The notes beneath the pieces were generated by a model, which saw only the letters and a program-made list of their open reading frames with translations, ran no database searches and was not told where the DNA came from. From Planotetraspora thailandica (GTDB lineage: Bacteria; Actinomycetota; Actinomycetes; Streptosporangiales; Streptosporangiaceae): a stretch of DNA of 64,000 bases. The position numbers and the translations under genes are program-made. The stretch spans positions 159,228 to 223,227 of the forward strand of contig NZ_BOOR01000006.1 in the NCBI RefSeq assembly GCF_016863335.1, written 5' to 3'. Shown here piece by piece: positions 1-8,148 of this stretch; position 1 is the stretch's first letter; each line of letters opens with the position of its first letter.

Positions 1-887
1 ACGGGCACGTCGATGGTGTTCACCGCGTCGATGAGGAGCTTCCCGAGCCCGGGCAGGCCGAAGAGGCTCTCGGTCAGGACCGTGCTGCCCAGGACCGTGC
101 CCACGTGCAGGCCGAACAACGTGATGATCGGCGTGAGCGTGCCGCGCAAGGCGTGCCTGCCGATGATCCGCCGTTCCGGCACGCCGTACGCGCGCAGCGT
201 CCGGATGTGGTCCTCGGCGAGGATCTCCAGCAGCGTGGTCCGGGTGAGCCGGGAGTAGACGACGGCCGTGGTCAGGGCGAGGGTGAGCCAGGGCAGCAGC
301 AGGTTCTGCGCCCAGGCGACCGGGTCCTCGGTCAGCGGGACATAGCCGGGGAACGGCAGCCAGGCCAGGTAGACGCAGAACACCAGCAGCAGGACCAGGC
401 CGAGCACGAAGACCGGCGTGGCCGTGCCGGCCAGGGCGACGGCGGTCAGCGCCCGGTCGGCGAGGCTTCCAGGCCGCAGACCCGAGACCAGTCCCGTGCC
501 GACGCCGATGACGAGCCACAGCACGGCGGCGCCGAGGGTGAGCGACAGGCTGACCGGCAGCCGGTCCAGCAGCAGCCCGGTCACCGGCTGGTCGGTCTGG
601 AACGAGTAGCCGAGGCAGGGCGCAGGGCAATGGTTGACGCTCGGTCCCGACGAGTAGTCGCGTCCGGCCACGAGGCCCTGCAGGAAGTGCAGGTACTGCT
701 CCCAGAGCGGCTGGTCGAGGCCCAGCTTCTGGTGGATGGCGGTGAGCTGGTCGGGCAGGCAGATCTTGCCGCAGATCAGCCGTGCCGGGTCGCCGGGCAG
801 GACGTAGAAGACGGCGTAGACGCACGCGGACAACAGCAGGAGGACGGCCAGCGTCTCCACGATGCGGCGGAGCAGATACCGGGTCAC
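1..887 (-). CDS. Peptide/nickel-type ABC transporter permease (DppB-like), 3' end beyond window
   Basis: This is the first-type inner-membrane permease of a binding-protein-dependent importer. The visible 295 codons begin MTRYLLRRIVETLAVLLLLS, the usual DppB N-terminal helix. An R-A-Y-G-V-P coupling-loop stretch lies near residue 240, before TPIITLFGLHVGTVLGSTVL, and the frame runs off the left edge, probably about 20-25 residues short of the end. The start is GTG; its G-T-G-A overlaps the TGA of the upstream permease gene (884-887), so the two are translationally coupled. It lies third in an operon read right to left. Family assignment is firm; the substrate is unknown, although the operon leader suggests a link to sulfur or methionine supply. 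ATPase genes would be expected to the left, outside the window. Confidence 0.88.
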   Translation of the reverse strand, partial: MTRYLLRRIVETLAVLLLLSACVYAVFYVLPGDPARLICGKICLPDQLTAIHQKLGLDQPLWEQYLHFLQGLVAGRDYSSGPSVNHCPAPCLGYSFQTDQPVTGLLLDRLPVSLSLTLGAAVLWLVIGVGTGLVSGLRPGSLADRALTAVALAGTATPVFVLGLVLLLVFCVYLAWLPFPGYVPLTEDPVAWAQNLLLPWLTLALTTAVVYSRLTRTTLLEILAEDHIRTLRAYGVPERRIIGRHALRGTLTPIITLFGLHVGTVLGSTVLTESLFGLPGLGKLLIDAVNTIDVP

Positions 888-1747
888 GACGCGGCCCCGG
901 TGGTTCGCGGGTTGGCGGCCTTCCTGACGCCGTCGCCCAGCAGCGTGAAGGCGAGTACGGCCAGGAAGATCGCAGCGGCGGGGATGATCACATACATCGG
1001 GTCGCTGCGGAACCAGACGGAGGCGTTGGACAACATCTGCCCCCATGACGGGGTCGGCGGGCGAACGCCGATGCCGAGGAACGACAGCCCCGCCTCGGAG
1101 ACGATGTTGCCGGGCAGCAGCAGTGCCGCATAGGTGAGGACGGGAGCGACCACCCCCGGCAGGATCTCTCTGCGGGCCACCCTGACCCGGCCGGCGCCCG
1201 CCAGCCGGGCGGCAGCAACGTAGTCGCGGGTGCGCAGGCTCAGCGTCTGCGCCCGCACCAACCGGGCTGTGCCGCCCCAGCCGAACACGCCGATGACGCC
1301 GGCCAGCAGGAGCGGGCGGGGGAACCCGGCGGGGACGATCACCAGGAGCGCGATCGCGAAGATCAGCTCAGGGAGGGCCATCATCAGGTCGATGCCTCTG
1401 GTCAGCAGGCCGTCGGCCAGTCGCCCGCCCATCCCGGCGGCCAGCCCGACGGTGGTGCCGATGAGCACCTGGACCACCGTGGCGCCGATGGCGACGCCGA
1501 GCGACACCTGTGCGCCGTACACGATCCTCGCGAAGATGTCCCTGCCGGTGCCGGGCTCCACCCCGAGCCAGTGATCCGCGGAGATGCCGCCAAGGGCGCC
1601 GTTGGGCAGCCCGCCGAGGGCGGAGTTCACCAGCTCAGGATGGAATCCGGTGGCGTCCTGGCCCTCCAGCGCGGTCAGCAACGGCGCTGTGAGGGCGATC
1701 AGGACGAGCGCGGCCACGATGGCCAGGCCCACGCGGTAGTGCCTCAT
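884..1747 (-). CDS. Peptide/nickel-type ABC transporter permease (DppC-like)
   Basis: Second inner-membrane permease of the importer, 287 aa. An N-terminal helix (residues about 6-28) is followed by a periplasmic stretch holding the family signature HWLGVEPGTGRDIFARIVYG. The core membrane domain carries the EAA-type loop around GAGRVRVARREILPGVVAPV and ends SFLGIGVRPPTPSWGQML, typical of DppC/OppC. The ATG at 1747 overlaps the stop of the binding-protein gene as ATGA, which fixes the start; a longer upstream open frame is not needed. Its own stop overlaps the GTG of the next permease. It should pair with the DppB-like subunit and two ATPases that are not visible here. Confidence 0.92.
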   Translation of the reverse strand: MRHYRVGLAIVAALVLIALTAPLLTALEGQDATGFHPELVNSALGGLPNGALGGISADHWLGVEPGTGRDIFARIVYGAQVSLGVAIGATVVQVLIGTTVGLAAGMGGRLADGLLTRGIDLMMALPELIFAIALLVIVPAGFPRPLLLAGVIGVFGWGGTARLVRAQTLSLRTRDYVAAARLAGAGRVRVARREILPGVVAPVLTYAALLLPGNIVSEAGLSFLGIGVRPPTPSWGQMLSNASVWFRSDPMYVIIPAAAIFLAVLAFTLLGDGVRKAANPRTTGAAS

Positions 1748-3450
1748 TTGACGGACATCACCGAGAGGTCGTAGAGGCCGTTCCAGTCGCTGACCCAGGC
1801 GTTCTTCACGTTCTTGCCGAACAGGAGCAGGTCCTTGCTGTGGTACAGCGGGACGGTCAGCGCCTCCTTGCCGATCTTCTCGTCGAGCGCGCCCCACCGC
1901 TTGGCGGCCGCGGCCGGGTCGGTGAGCTTGTTGATCGCGTCGATCTCGTCGTTGACCTCAGGGTTGTCGTACTGCGCGAGGTTGAAGTTGCCGCCCGACT
2001 TGATGATCTGCCGGCCGTCGAAGATCGGCGCGAGGAACGGGTTGCCCGACGGCCAGTCGGCGCCCCAGCCGTCGATGGACAGGCCGGGCTCGGTGGCCGG
2101 GGTGTTGACCTTCGCGTCGAAGGAGTCGGGGTCCAGCGGCTCCAGGTTGACCGTGATGCCCGCCTGCTTGAGCGCGTCCTGGATGGCGGTGGCCACCCCG
2201 GGCCCGTGCCCCGATTGGGCGGTGCTGTGGGTGAGCGTGATCGTCAGGCCGTTCGGGTAGCCGGCCTGGGCGAGCAGTTCCTTCGCCTTGGCGGGGTCTC
2301 CGGTCGGTCCCGCGGGGAAGTGGTCGTACGGCTGGTAGCCGAACACTGCCTGGTCGGGCAGGAAGGTCGTGGCCGGGTCGGCGAGCTGCGAGCCGCCCAC
2401 CGCGTTGATCACCGTCTGGCGGTTGACCGCGTAGGAGATCGCCTCACGAACCTTGATGTCGTCGAACGGCTTCACCTTGGGGTTGAAGGCCAGGTAGGTG
2501 GTGTCGCCGAAGTGCGTGTGCGCGACGTGCGCGGCGAGCTGGGGGTCGCTGCCCAGCCGGGCCAATTCGGCCGGGCCGAGGTTGACGTCGGTGGTGGCGG
2601 CGTTGGCGTCGTCGCCCGCCCCGGTGGCGAGGCGCTGGTTGACGACGGCCGGGTCCAGGCCCGCGGTCACCTCGATGCGGTCGGGGCAGGCCAGGCGCTG
2701 GTCGTCGATCTGGCGCGACCAGTTGTCATTGCGGACGAGCACGAGGTGCTTGGACTGGTCGAAGCTCTCGACCTTGTACGGCCCGCTGGAGATGGGGTGC
2801 TTCTCGTAGTCGACGCCGGTGTCCTTGGCCTTGGGCACGGGGGCGAACTGCGTGGCCGTCGCGAGGTAGGGGAACTCGCCTTCGGGCTTGCGCAGCTTGA
2901 AGATGATCGTCTTGTCGTCGGGCGTCTCGATGGAGCTCAGCTCGCCGTCCTTGTACGGCCCGCCGTAGTTCTGGGCGTCCTTGAGCCAGTCGCGCAGGTA
3001 CGGCGCGCCGCCCGGCAGTTCGGGCGCGAAGGAGCGCTCGATGCCGTACTTGATGTCGGCCGAGGTGATCGGTGTGCCGTCCTCGAACTTCAGCCCGTCC
3101 TTGAGGTGATACGTCCACGTCTTGGCGTCGTCGCTGGGAGTGCCGACGTCGGTGGCCAGATCGGGGACGACCTTGGTGCTGTCGGGCCCGGGCACCCGGT
3201 TGCGCGTGGTCAGCGTGCGGAACAGCAGCGTCGGAATCTTGCCGCCGCCGGAGGTGTAGAGGCGGGCCGGGTCGTAGTGGGTCAGGTCGCCTTGGTTCAG
3301 CACGCGCAGCGTGCCGCCCTGGCAGGTGGCGGGATCGAAGGCTGCCGTGCTGTTCTTCGCGCCTTGAGCGTCCTGCGTGTTGTGACCGCAGGCGGCGAGG
3401 AGAGCCGCCAGGGGCACGAGCGCCGTCAGGACCTTGTGGGACGTCCGCAT
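1744..3450 (-). CDS. ABC transporter substrate-binding lipoprotein, SBP_bac_5 family
   Basis: Extracellular solute-binding lipoprotein of 568 aa, the first gene of the importer operon. The N-terminus has a signal peptide ending in the lipobox LAALLAAC (Cys about residue 21), so the mature protein should be lipid-anchored outside the membrane. The body has the SBP_bac_5 pattern: an early GGTLRVLNQGDLTHYDPARL, then DGLKFEDGTPITSADIKYGI, and a C-terminal region with DGWGADWPSGNPFLAPIFDG. Length is normal for DppA/OppA proteins. The ligand cannot be read from sequence. Expression is probably controlled by the SAM-type riboswitch just upstream, so sulfur-containing peptides or amino-acid derivatives are an inference worth weighing. 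Confidence 0.9.
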   Translation of the reverse strand: MRTSHKVLTALVPLAALLAACGHNTQDAQGAKNSTAAFDPATCQGGTLRVLNQGDLTHYDPARLYTSGGGKIPTLLFRTLTTRNRVPGPDSTKVVPDLATDVGTPSDDAKTWTYHLKDGLKFEDGTPITSADIKYGIERSFAPELPGGAPYLRDWLKDAQNYGGPYKDGELSSIETPDDKTIIFKLRKPEGEFPYLATATQFAPVPKAKDTGVDYEKHPISSGPYKVESFDQSKHLVLVRNDNWSRQIDDQRLACPDRIEVTAGLDPAVVNQRLATGAGDDANAATTDVNLGPAELARLGSDPQLAAHVAHTHFGDTTYLAFNPKVKPFDDIKVREAISYAVNRQTVINAVGGSQLADPATTFLPDQAVFGYQPYDHFPAGPTGDPAKAKELLAQAGYPNGLTITLTHSTAQSGHGPGVATAIQDALKQAGITVNLEPLDPDSFDAKVNTPATEPGLSIDGWGADWPSGNPFLAPIFDGRQIIKSGGNFNLAQYDNPEVNDEIDAINKLTDPAAAAKRWGALDEKIGKEALTVPLYHSKDLLLFGKNVKNAWVSDWNGLYDLSVMSVK

Positions 3451-3496
3451 ATCAGGTATTTCCTAGCTCCAAAGGGGGTAAGGCGGCGCACGACTC

Positions 3497-3613
3497 CGAA
3501 GATCCGCGCTTGCGGCAAGTAGCCGCCAGGTTTTCTCCCGGAGGCACCCCGCCGCGGAGCGAGGGTTGCCGCTTCGGCCAGCCGGGAGGCTTACGGCCGG
3601 AGCTCTTAACCTG
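3497..3613 (-). ncRNA. SAM-IV-type (SAM-I/IV clan) riboswitch in the leader of the ABC importer operon
   Basis: Read on the minus strand, the leader starts with CAGGTT (3613-3608) that pairs with AACCTG (3532-3527) as P1. The conserved core GCGGCAACCC and its partner GGGGTGCC lie between them, around a Ser/Gly-type CTCCGCGG hairpin. After P1 come a GGCGGC hairpin and TGCCGCAAGCGCGGATC, which resembles the pseudoknot/P5 3' end of actinobacterial SAM-IV aptamers. The pattern is matched from memory of the family and not from a covariance search. The position directly in front of the binding-protein gene argues that S-adenosylmethionine represses the importer. SAM-I/IV-variant is the main alternative class. 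Confidence 0.8.
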
Positions 3614-3618
3614 CAAAA

Positions 3619-3648
3619 AAGGTAGGTAAAGTCGCTATTCTGTGTCAA
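3619..3648 (-). promoter_or_regulatory. Probable sigma-70-type promoter for the riboswitch-ABC operon
   Basis: On the minus strand TTGACA (3648-3643) is followed after 18 bases by TACCTT (3624-3619). Initiation about seven bases further on would fall at about 3612, exactly where P1 of the riboswitch begins. That agreement supports the call; the -10 is only a moderate match. Confidence 0.55.
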
Positions 3649-3732
3649 GTCGGACATCGCGCCGGCGGCGGAGTGGCCGTCGGTGTCAGCCCCGGCCATG
3701 GCCGGTGACGTGTGGAGCCTCGTGGACCGCCT

Positions 3733-4212
3733 TCAGCGTGCGCCGAGCCGTCCCCCGGCGGCCTCTGCCGGCACGGTCAGGATGTCGGCGGAGAACGGGG
3801 CGCCGTCGGGAACGGTATCCGCGATGGTCAACTCGTCGAGCGATGCCTCGATCGCGCGGGCCACGCGTTGCTCGACCTCCGCGAGCCGCGCGCTCACCGA
3901 GCTGCCGACGGGGCAGTCGGGCGGCGGGCCGTGAATGCCGAGTACCGGCTCCTCGCCTTGTACGGCCCGCCACACGTCGCCGAGGCTGATCGCGGCCGAC
4001 GAGCGGGCGAGCGACCATCCGCCGCGGATGCCCGGCCGGGACTCCACGAATCCGGCGCGCCGCAACAGGCCGAGCACCCGCCGCAGGTAGACGGGGCTGG
4101 AGCCGACGCTCGTGGCCATCTGCTCGGAGCTGAGAGGTTCTCCGGGAATCGAGGCGAGCAGGCTCAGCGCGTGGTAGGCGACGGCGAAGCGGATGTTCGT
4201 GGGACTGCTCAC
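3733..4212 (-). CDS. Rrf2 family transcriptional regulator
   Basis: A 159-aa winged-helix repressor-type protein. Residues 1-85 form the Rrf2 DNA-binding domain: NIRFAVAYHALSLLASIPGE, then SSEQMATSVGSSPVYLRRVL (helix-turn-helix) and the wing RPGIRGGWSLARS. The C-terminal half contains a single cysteine (PPPDCPVG), so the three-cysteine Fe-S motif of IscR/NsrR is absent and it looks closer to the YwnA subgroup. It is divergently transcribed from an NmrA-type oxidoreductase gene 82 bp away; regulating that gene and itself is the simplest inference. Confidence 0.88.
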   Translation of the reverse strand: MSSPTNIRFAVAYHALSLLASIPGEPLSSEQMATSVGSSPVYLRRVLGLLRRAGFVESRPGIRGGWSLARSSAAISLGDVWRAVQGEEPVLGIHGPPPDCPVGSSVSARLAEVEQRVARAIEASLDELTIADTVPDGAPFSADILTVPAEAAGGRLGAR

Positions 4213-4235
4213 CTTCCCAGTCTAGCAATCGCAAC

Positions 4236-4272
4236 CGTTCTGGTTATGGTTTAATCGTCATCGTTCTGATTA
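4236..4272. promoter_or_regulatory. Direct-repeat candidate operator between Rrf2 and NmrA-type genes
   Basis: CGTTCTGGTTA (4236-4246) and CGTTCTGATTA (4262-4272) repeat with one mismatch at 26-bp spacing inside the divergent promoter region. This is a plausible binding site pair for the adjacent Rrf2 regulator. The role is inferred from position only. Confidence 0.45.
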
Positions 4273-4294
4273 CAGATTCCTTTGGAGGTCACCG

Positions 4295-5164
4295 ATGCCG
4301 ACCATCGCCATCACCGGAGCATCCGGTCATCTCGGCCGTCTGGTCGCCGAGCTTCTGCTCGAACAGGGGGAGAAGCCGATCCTGCTCAGCCGTGACCCCG
4401 CTGCGCTCGACGAGTTCGCGCAGCGTGGAGCCGAGGTCCGGCACGGCGACTTCGGCGACTCCGAAGGCCTGCAGGCCGCGCTGCAGGGCGTCGACCGGCT
4501 GCTGCTGATCTCGGTCGACGTGGTCGGTCCCCAGCGGATCGCGCTTCAGGCGAAGGCCGTCGAGGCCGCCCGCGCCGCAGGCGTCAAGCACGTCGTCTAC
4601 ACGTCGCTGCCCCGGCCGGACGAGGACAACCCGGCCGCCGTCGCCCCCGACCACCGGGCCACCGAGGCCGCGCTGCGCGACAGCGGGATGACGTGGACGT
4701 TCCTCCGCAACAACATCTACGCCGAGTATCAGATCCCGACGGCAGCGCAGGCGGTGGCGAGCGGACAGCTCGTGACCAACAGCGGAGCGGGCGCCACCGC
4801 CTACGTTTCGCGCGAGGATTGCGCCGCCGCGGCCGCTGCGGTTCTCGCCTCGGAAGGACACGAGAACGTCTCCTACGACATAACGGGTCCGGAGGCCGTC
4901 GACGCCGCCGGTCTGGCCGCGCTGGCAGCCGAGATCAGCGGCCGTCCGGTCGAGGTGGTCTCCGTCGACGACGAGGGTCTCGCCCAGGGCCTCGCCGCGG
5001 CCGGTCTTCCGGCTGAGGTCGTGCAGCTGGTCGTATCGTTCGGCGCCTCCACCAGGGGCGGCTGGGCGAGCGACGTCACCACCGCCGTCCGCGACCTCAC
5101 CGGGCGCGAGCCTGTGGCGCTGCGCGACGTGCTCGCCGCCAACCGCGACGCGCTGGTCGGCTGA
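4295..5164 (+). CDS. NmrA-like NAD(P)-binding oxidoreductase (QOR2-type)
   Basis: A 289-aa atypical short-chain dehydrogenase of the NmrA/quinone oxidoreductase 2 group. The N-terminus has the dinucleotide-binding glycine motif TGASGHLGRLV. It is followed by LLLISVDVVGPQRIALQAKA and the KHVVYTSLPRP stretch characteristic of QorB-like proteins, and there is no classical YxxxK pair. The start at 4295 follows GGAGG with a good spacing. It probably reduces a quinone or acts as a redox sensor in the cytoplasm. Divergence from an Rrf2 gene suggests induction by redox or electrophile stress. The substrate is unknown. Confidence 0.85.
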   Translation: MPTIAITGASGHLGRLVAELLLEQGEKPILLSRDPAALDEFAQRGAEVRHGDFGDSEGLQAALQGVDRLLLISVDVVGPQRIALQAKAVEAARAAGVKHVVYTSLPRPDEDNPAAVAPDHRATEAALRDSGMTWTFLRNNIYAEYQIPTAAQAVASGQLVTNSGAGATAYVSREDCAAAAAAVLASEGHENVSYDITGPEAVDAAGLAALAAEISGRPVEVVSVDDEGLAQGLAAAGLPAEVVQLVVSFGASTRGGWASDVTTAVRDLTGREPVALRDVLAANRDALVG

Positions 5165-5199
5165 TCGGGGCAAACGAACCGGGGCCACAAAAGCCCCTC

Positions 5200-5233
5200 G
5201 TCGCGGCGATCCCGTGGCCGGGATCGCCGCGAC
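5200..5233. terminator. Hairpin terminator between convergent genes
   Basis: A perfect 14-bp stem (GTCGCGGCGATCCC / GGGATCGCCGCGAC) with a 6-base loop lies between the stop of the oxidoreductase gene (5164) and the stop of the MFS gene (5237). It has no clear U-tract, which is usual for GC-rich actinomycetes. Confidence 0.65.
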
Positions 5234-5236
5234 CGG

Positions 5237-6463
5237 TCAGGCTGCCGGTGATGGGACGGGCCGCCTCACCGCCAGGAGGGCCGACAGCAGAGCTGGGACC
5301 GCCGCCAGCACGAAGCACAACGCCAGAGGCAGGTCGCCGATGAGCAGGCCGATGCCTGCCGTACCCATGGAGGAGCCGGTGTTGAAGAAGGTGTTGACCC
5401 AGGCGCCCGCCTGGGTCCGGTTCTCCGGGTCGGCGAGCTCGTCGGCGAGCAGGTAGGCGGTGGTCAGAGCGGGTGCCACGAACAGGCCGACGGCGCCCGC
5501 CGCCGCGATCAGGGTGTACAGATTCGGTGAGGCTCCGGCCGCGGTGAGTGCGAGCCCCAGTGCGACGGCCAGGACCCGCAGGCGCGCCGTGCCGGAAACC
5601 CTCCAGGAGATGACGCCGTAGGCGAGGCCGCCGACCGCGCTTCCGACCGACAGCGCGGCTTCGGCCCACGCGACCGCGGCGACCTGATGGTGCCGTTCGG
5701 CGAAGACGACCATCAGCAGGCTCAGCGCACCCAGGCACAGACCCACGGCGGCCGATGTCGCGACAGCCGGGATCAGCGCGCGCCCGCCGGCCGACCATCG
5801 CTGCCGGGGCCGGGCCGGCGCCGGGCCTGTGTCGGCTCCAGCGTGCGACGCCCGCGCGGTGCGTATCGCCGGCGACGACACGAAGGCGAAGGTGCCGGTC
5901 GTCACCAGTGCTGCGCTCAGAACCAATCCAGCCGCCGGGGTGACGAGTGCGGCCAGCAGCCCGGCCAGCAGGGGTCCGGTGACGAACAGGACTTCTTCGG
6001 CGACCGTGTCGAGGCTGTAGGCGCGTTGCAGCAGATGCCGGTCGGGCAGTAGATCACTCCACAGCGCGCGCATGACAGGTCCGAGCGGGGGCGCGCAGCC
6101 TCCCGCCGCGATCGCAAGTGCCGCCAGCAGCCCGCCGGGGGTCCCCGGGCGCCAGGTGAGCGCCGCCAGGACGATCAGCAGCAGCGCGTACACGACGGCC
6201 ATCGGAGGCAGAACTCTGCGTGCCCCGTAGCGATCGATCAGCCCGGCCCGCAGCGGGGACAGCAGGGAGGCGGCAAGCCCGAAAAGGGCGATGACGCCAC
6301 CGGCGAGGCCGTAGGAGCCGGTGGTCGCCGTGAGCGCCAACGTCAAGGACAGGGAGACGGTCCCGTAGGACAGCCGGCCCAGCAGTGCGGCGATGAAGGC
6401 CCGCTTGGCCGAGGGGACGGAAAGGACAGCGACGTACGACGAACGCCGTACAGGCGAAGACAT
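5237..6463 (-). CDS. MFS transporter, probable exporter
   Basis: About 408 aa with roughly 12 hydrophobic segments and a cytoplasmic loop near the middle (SHAGADTGPAPARPRQRW). The motif-A-like stretch LRAGLIDRYGARRVLPP follows the second helix, as in major facilitator proteins. The ATG at 6463 is preferred because GAGGAA precedes it at a normal distance; the frame stays open to 6493. It resembles small drug or metabolite exporters. It converges on the NmrA-type gene and diverges from the SDR gene at 6749 across 285 bp in which no clear operator was seen. The substrate is not predictable. Confidence 0.82.
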   Translation of the reverse strand: MSSPVRRSSYVAVLSVPSAKRAFIAALLGRLSYGTVSLSLTLALTATTGSYGLAGGVIALFGLAASLLSPLRAGLIDRYGARRVLPPMAVVYALLLIVLAALTWRPGTPGGLLAALAIAAGGCAPPLGPVMRALWSDLLPDRHLLQRAYSLDTVAEEVLFVTGPLLAGLLAALVTPAAGLVLSAALVTTGTFAFVSSPAIRTARASHAGADTGPAPARPRQRWSAGGRALIPAVATSAAVGLCLGALSLLMVVFAERHHQVAAVAWAEAALSVGSAVGGLAYGVISWRVSGTARLRVLAVALGLALTAAGASPNLYTLIAAAGAVGLFVAPALTTAYLLADELADPENRTQAGAWVNTFFNTGSSMGTAGIGLLIGDLPLALCFVLAAVPALLSALLAVRRPVPSPAA

Positions 6464-6748
6464 AGGGGGATGTTCCTCAGTGATGTCACGCACGCGTGGT
6501 GCTGTGGACGGTCAGGACGCCGAAGGGCCGCATAGATCGATGCGGCCGGGGGTCCTAGGCACGGGGGAGGAACATGGCCGTCACCCTAACAGGACTCTCG
6601 ATGGAGTGGACCTGTCGCTCAGCCCGAAATGCCGCCCGCGCAGTTGTCCGTCCGAATCACGCAGGTTCTCGTCGCATGAACGCTCGTAACGTTCTCGCGA
6701 AAGGTCCATCCGATTGTTCGGATGAAAACCACGACGAGGGAAGACAGC

Positions 6749-7552
6749 ATGGATCTCCAGCTTTCCGGCCGAGTGGCCATTGTCACGGGAGCCTCCAAGG
6801 GCATCGGCCTGGCCGTTACTCGTACTCTTCTCGGACAAGGCGTCCGTGTGGTGGCCGCTTCACGAAAGAGCACCCCCGAGTTGGAGGCGCTCGGCGGTGA
6901 CCTGCTGCATGTTCCCGCCGACGTCATGGACCCCGAGATTCCGGCGCAGCTCGTGGCCTGCGCCGTGTCCGAGTTCGGCGGGCTCGACATTCTGGTGAAC
7001 AACGCCGGCGGGCCGCCGCCCGGTGTTTCCTTGCCGCGATTCTCATTCCTGACACCCACTGATGAAGACTGGCGGGTGATGTTCGAGTTCAATCTGTTCT
7101 CGGTCGTACGTGTCGTCCGGGCGGCCATTGCGCCGATGCTCGCCCGCGGCGGCGGGTCGATCGTCAACATTTCCTCGGGCAGCGCTCGCTTGCCCGCGCC
7201 CATGAACGTCGATTACAACGCCGCCAAGGCCGGCCTCAACAATCTGGCCAAAGCCCTTTCGGAGGAGTTCGCTCCGCAGGGCATCCGGGTGAACACCGTC
7301 TCGCCCGGTCCGGTTCGGACGGCATGGTGGACGGAGGCCGGCGGTGCGGCCGACGTCATCGCCGCGCAGGTCGGAACCGACCGCGACAGCGTCATCAATC
7401 ACGTGGCGCCGGAGATGATGAAGCTGTCGACCGGCCGTCTGGTCGAGCCACAAGAGGTCGCCGACGTGGTCGCCCTGCTCGCCTCGCCTCGCTCGGCCAG
7501 CACGACCGGTGCGGACTTCGCCGTCGACGGAGGGTTTCTCAAGCAGGTCTGA
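6749..7552 (+). CDS. SDR family oxidoreductase
   Basis: A classical short-chain dehydrogenase of 267 aa. It has the cofactor motif TGASKGIG near residue 15, NNAG in the central strand, SSGSARLP with the catalytic Ser, and the active-site pair YNAAK. The C-terminus ends DFAVDGGFLKQV, the family's usual tail. The start at 6749 follows GAGGGAAG; an in-frame ATG at 6722 lacks a ribosome-binding site. It should be a cytosolic NAD(P)-dependent alcohol/ketone oxidoreductase. A GC-rich hairpin at about 7567-7596 may terminate transcription. Confidence 0.9.
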   Translation: MDLQLSGRVAIVTGASKGIGLAVTRTLLGQGVRVVAASRKSTPELEALGGDLLHVPADVMDPEIPAQLVACAVSEFGGLDILVNNAGGPPPGVSLPRFSFLTPTDEDWRVMFEFNLFSVVRVVRAAIAPMLARGGGSIVNISSGSARLPAPMNVDYNAAKAGLNNLAKALSEEFAPQGIRVNTVSPGPVRTAWWTEAGGAADVIAAQVGTDRDSVINHVAPEMMKLSTGRLVEPQEVADVVALLASPRSASTTGADFAVDGGFLKQV

Positions 7553-8148
7553 CCGGCTCGGACCGCCGCCGGCCGGGACCGCCTTCCCGGCCCGGCGAGC
7601 GGGCGTAGCAAGATCTTCATGCGGTGTTCTCCGGCCTCTACCGAAGAGGCACGGCGTTTGCTCCACCATCGAACCTGGTGTCCGGTTCGCCGCCCGATGT
7701 AAGCGGCACATTTCGACGACTTTGCCTGGTTCCTATCAGTAGATCATGACATTCAGTCATGCCTTCTGTCTTGCGACCGTCCTTGTGGATCATCGCTAAC
7801 CCCGGCACGAGCCTGGAGACGGAAGGAGAAGACTCCCGCGTCGAGTCACGGCCGCAGCCTCGACCGTCCCCCTTGTTGCAACCCTGCCCCTGCTTTGCCG
7901 TACGGCAGGCGCCGCTCCTGCCGGAGTCCCTTCGCGGCCCCGGAACCTCGCCCCGAATCTCACGCCTCAACTCCTACGGACTGACCGCGAGAAGTCCGCT
8001 TTGAACACCATGCCCGGCAGTTGTTGACGACCGATCCCCCTGCGACAGGCGCGAAGCCCGAAGTCCACGCGTGAATCCGATCACGCGTCGATCCCACTCG
8101 GCTGGTCAGCGCCCCGCTTCTGGCACGTCATTTCATAAGGAGTCATCA
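7553..8148. other. Non-coding stretch with a possible decayed secreted-protein gene
   Basis: After a hairpin near 7567-7596 nothing intact is visible. At about 7821-7829 a GGAAGGAG sequence precedes a plus-strand frame (7830 to about 8026) reading RRVTAAASTVPLVATLPLL, which looks like a signal peptide. That frame has no start codon and continues without recognisable domain sequence. I read it as a remnant, with low certainty. The last 100 bases hold the leader of the expansin-like gene. Confidence 0.3.

Noticed and set aside
4289..5188. Long minus-strand frame opposite the NmrA-type gene
   Set aside because: It is the codon-position shadow of the sense gene, with no domain and no start signal.
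7759..8004. 81-codon plus-strand frame before the expansin-like gene
   Set aside because: No ribosome-binding site, no recognisable family and low-complexity composition; a different frame in the same place looks like an eroded signal peptide.
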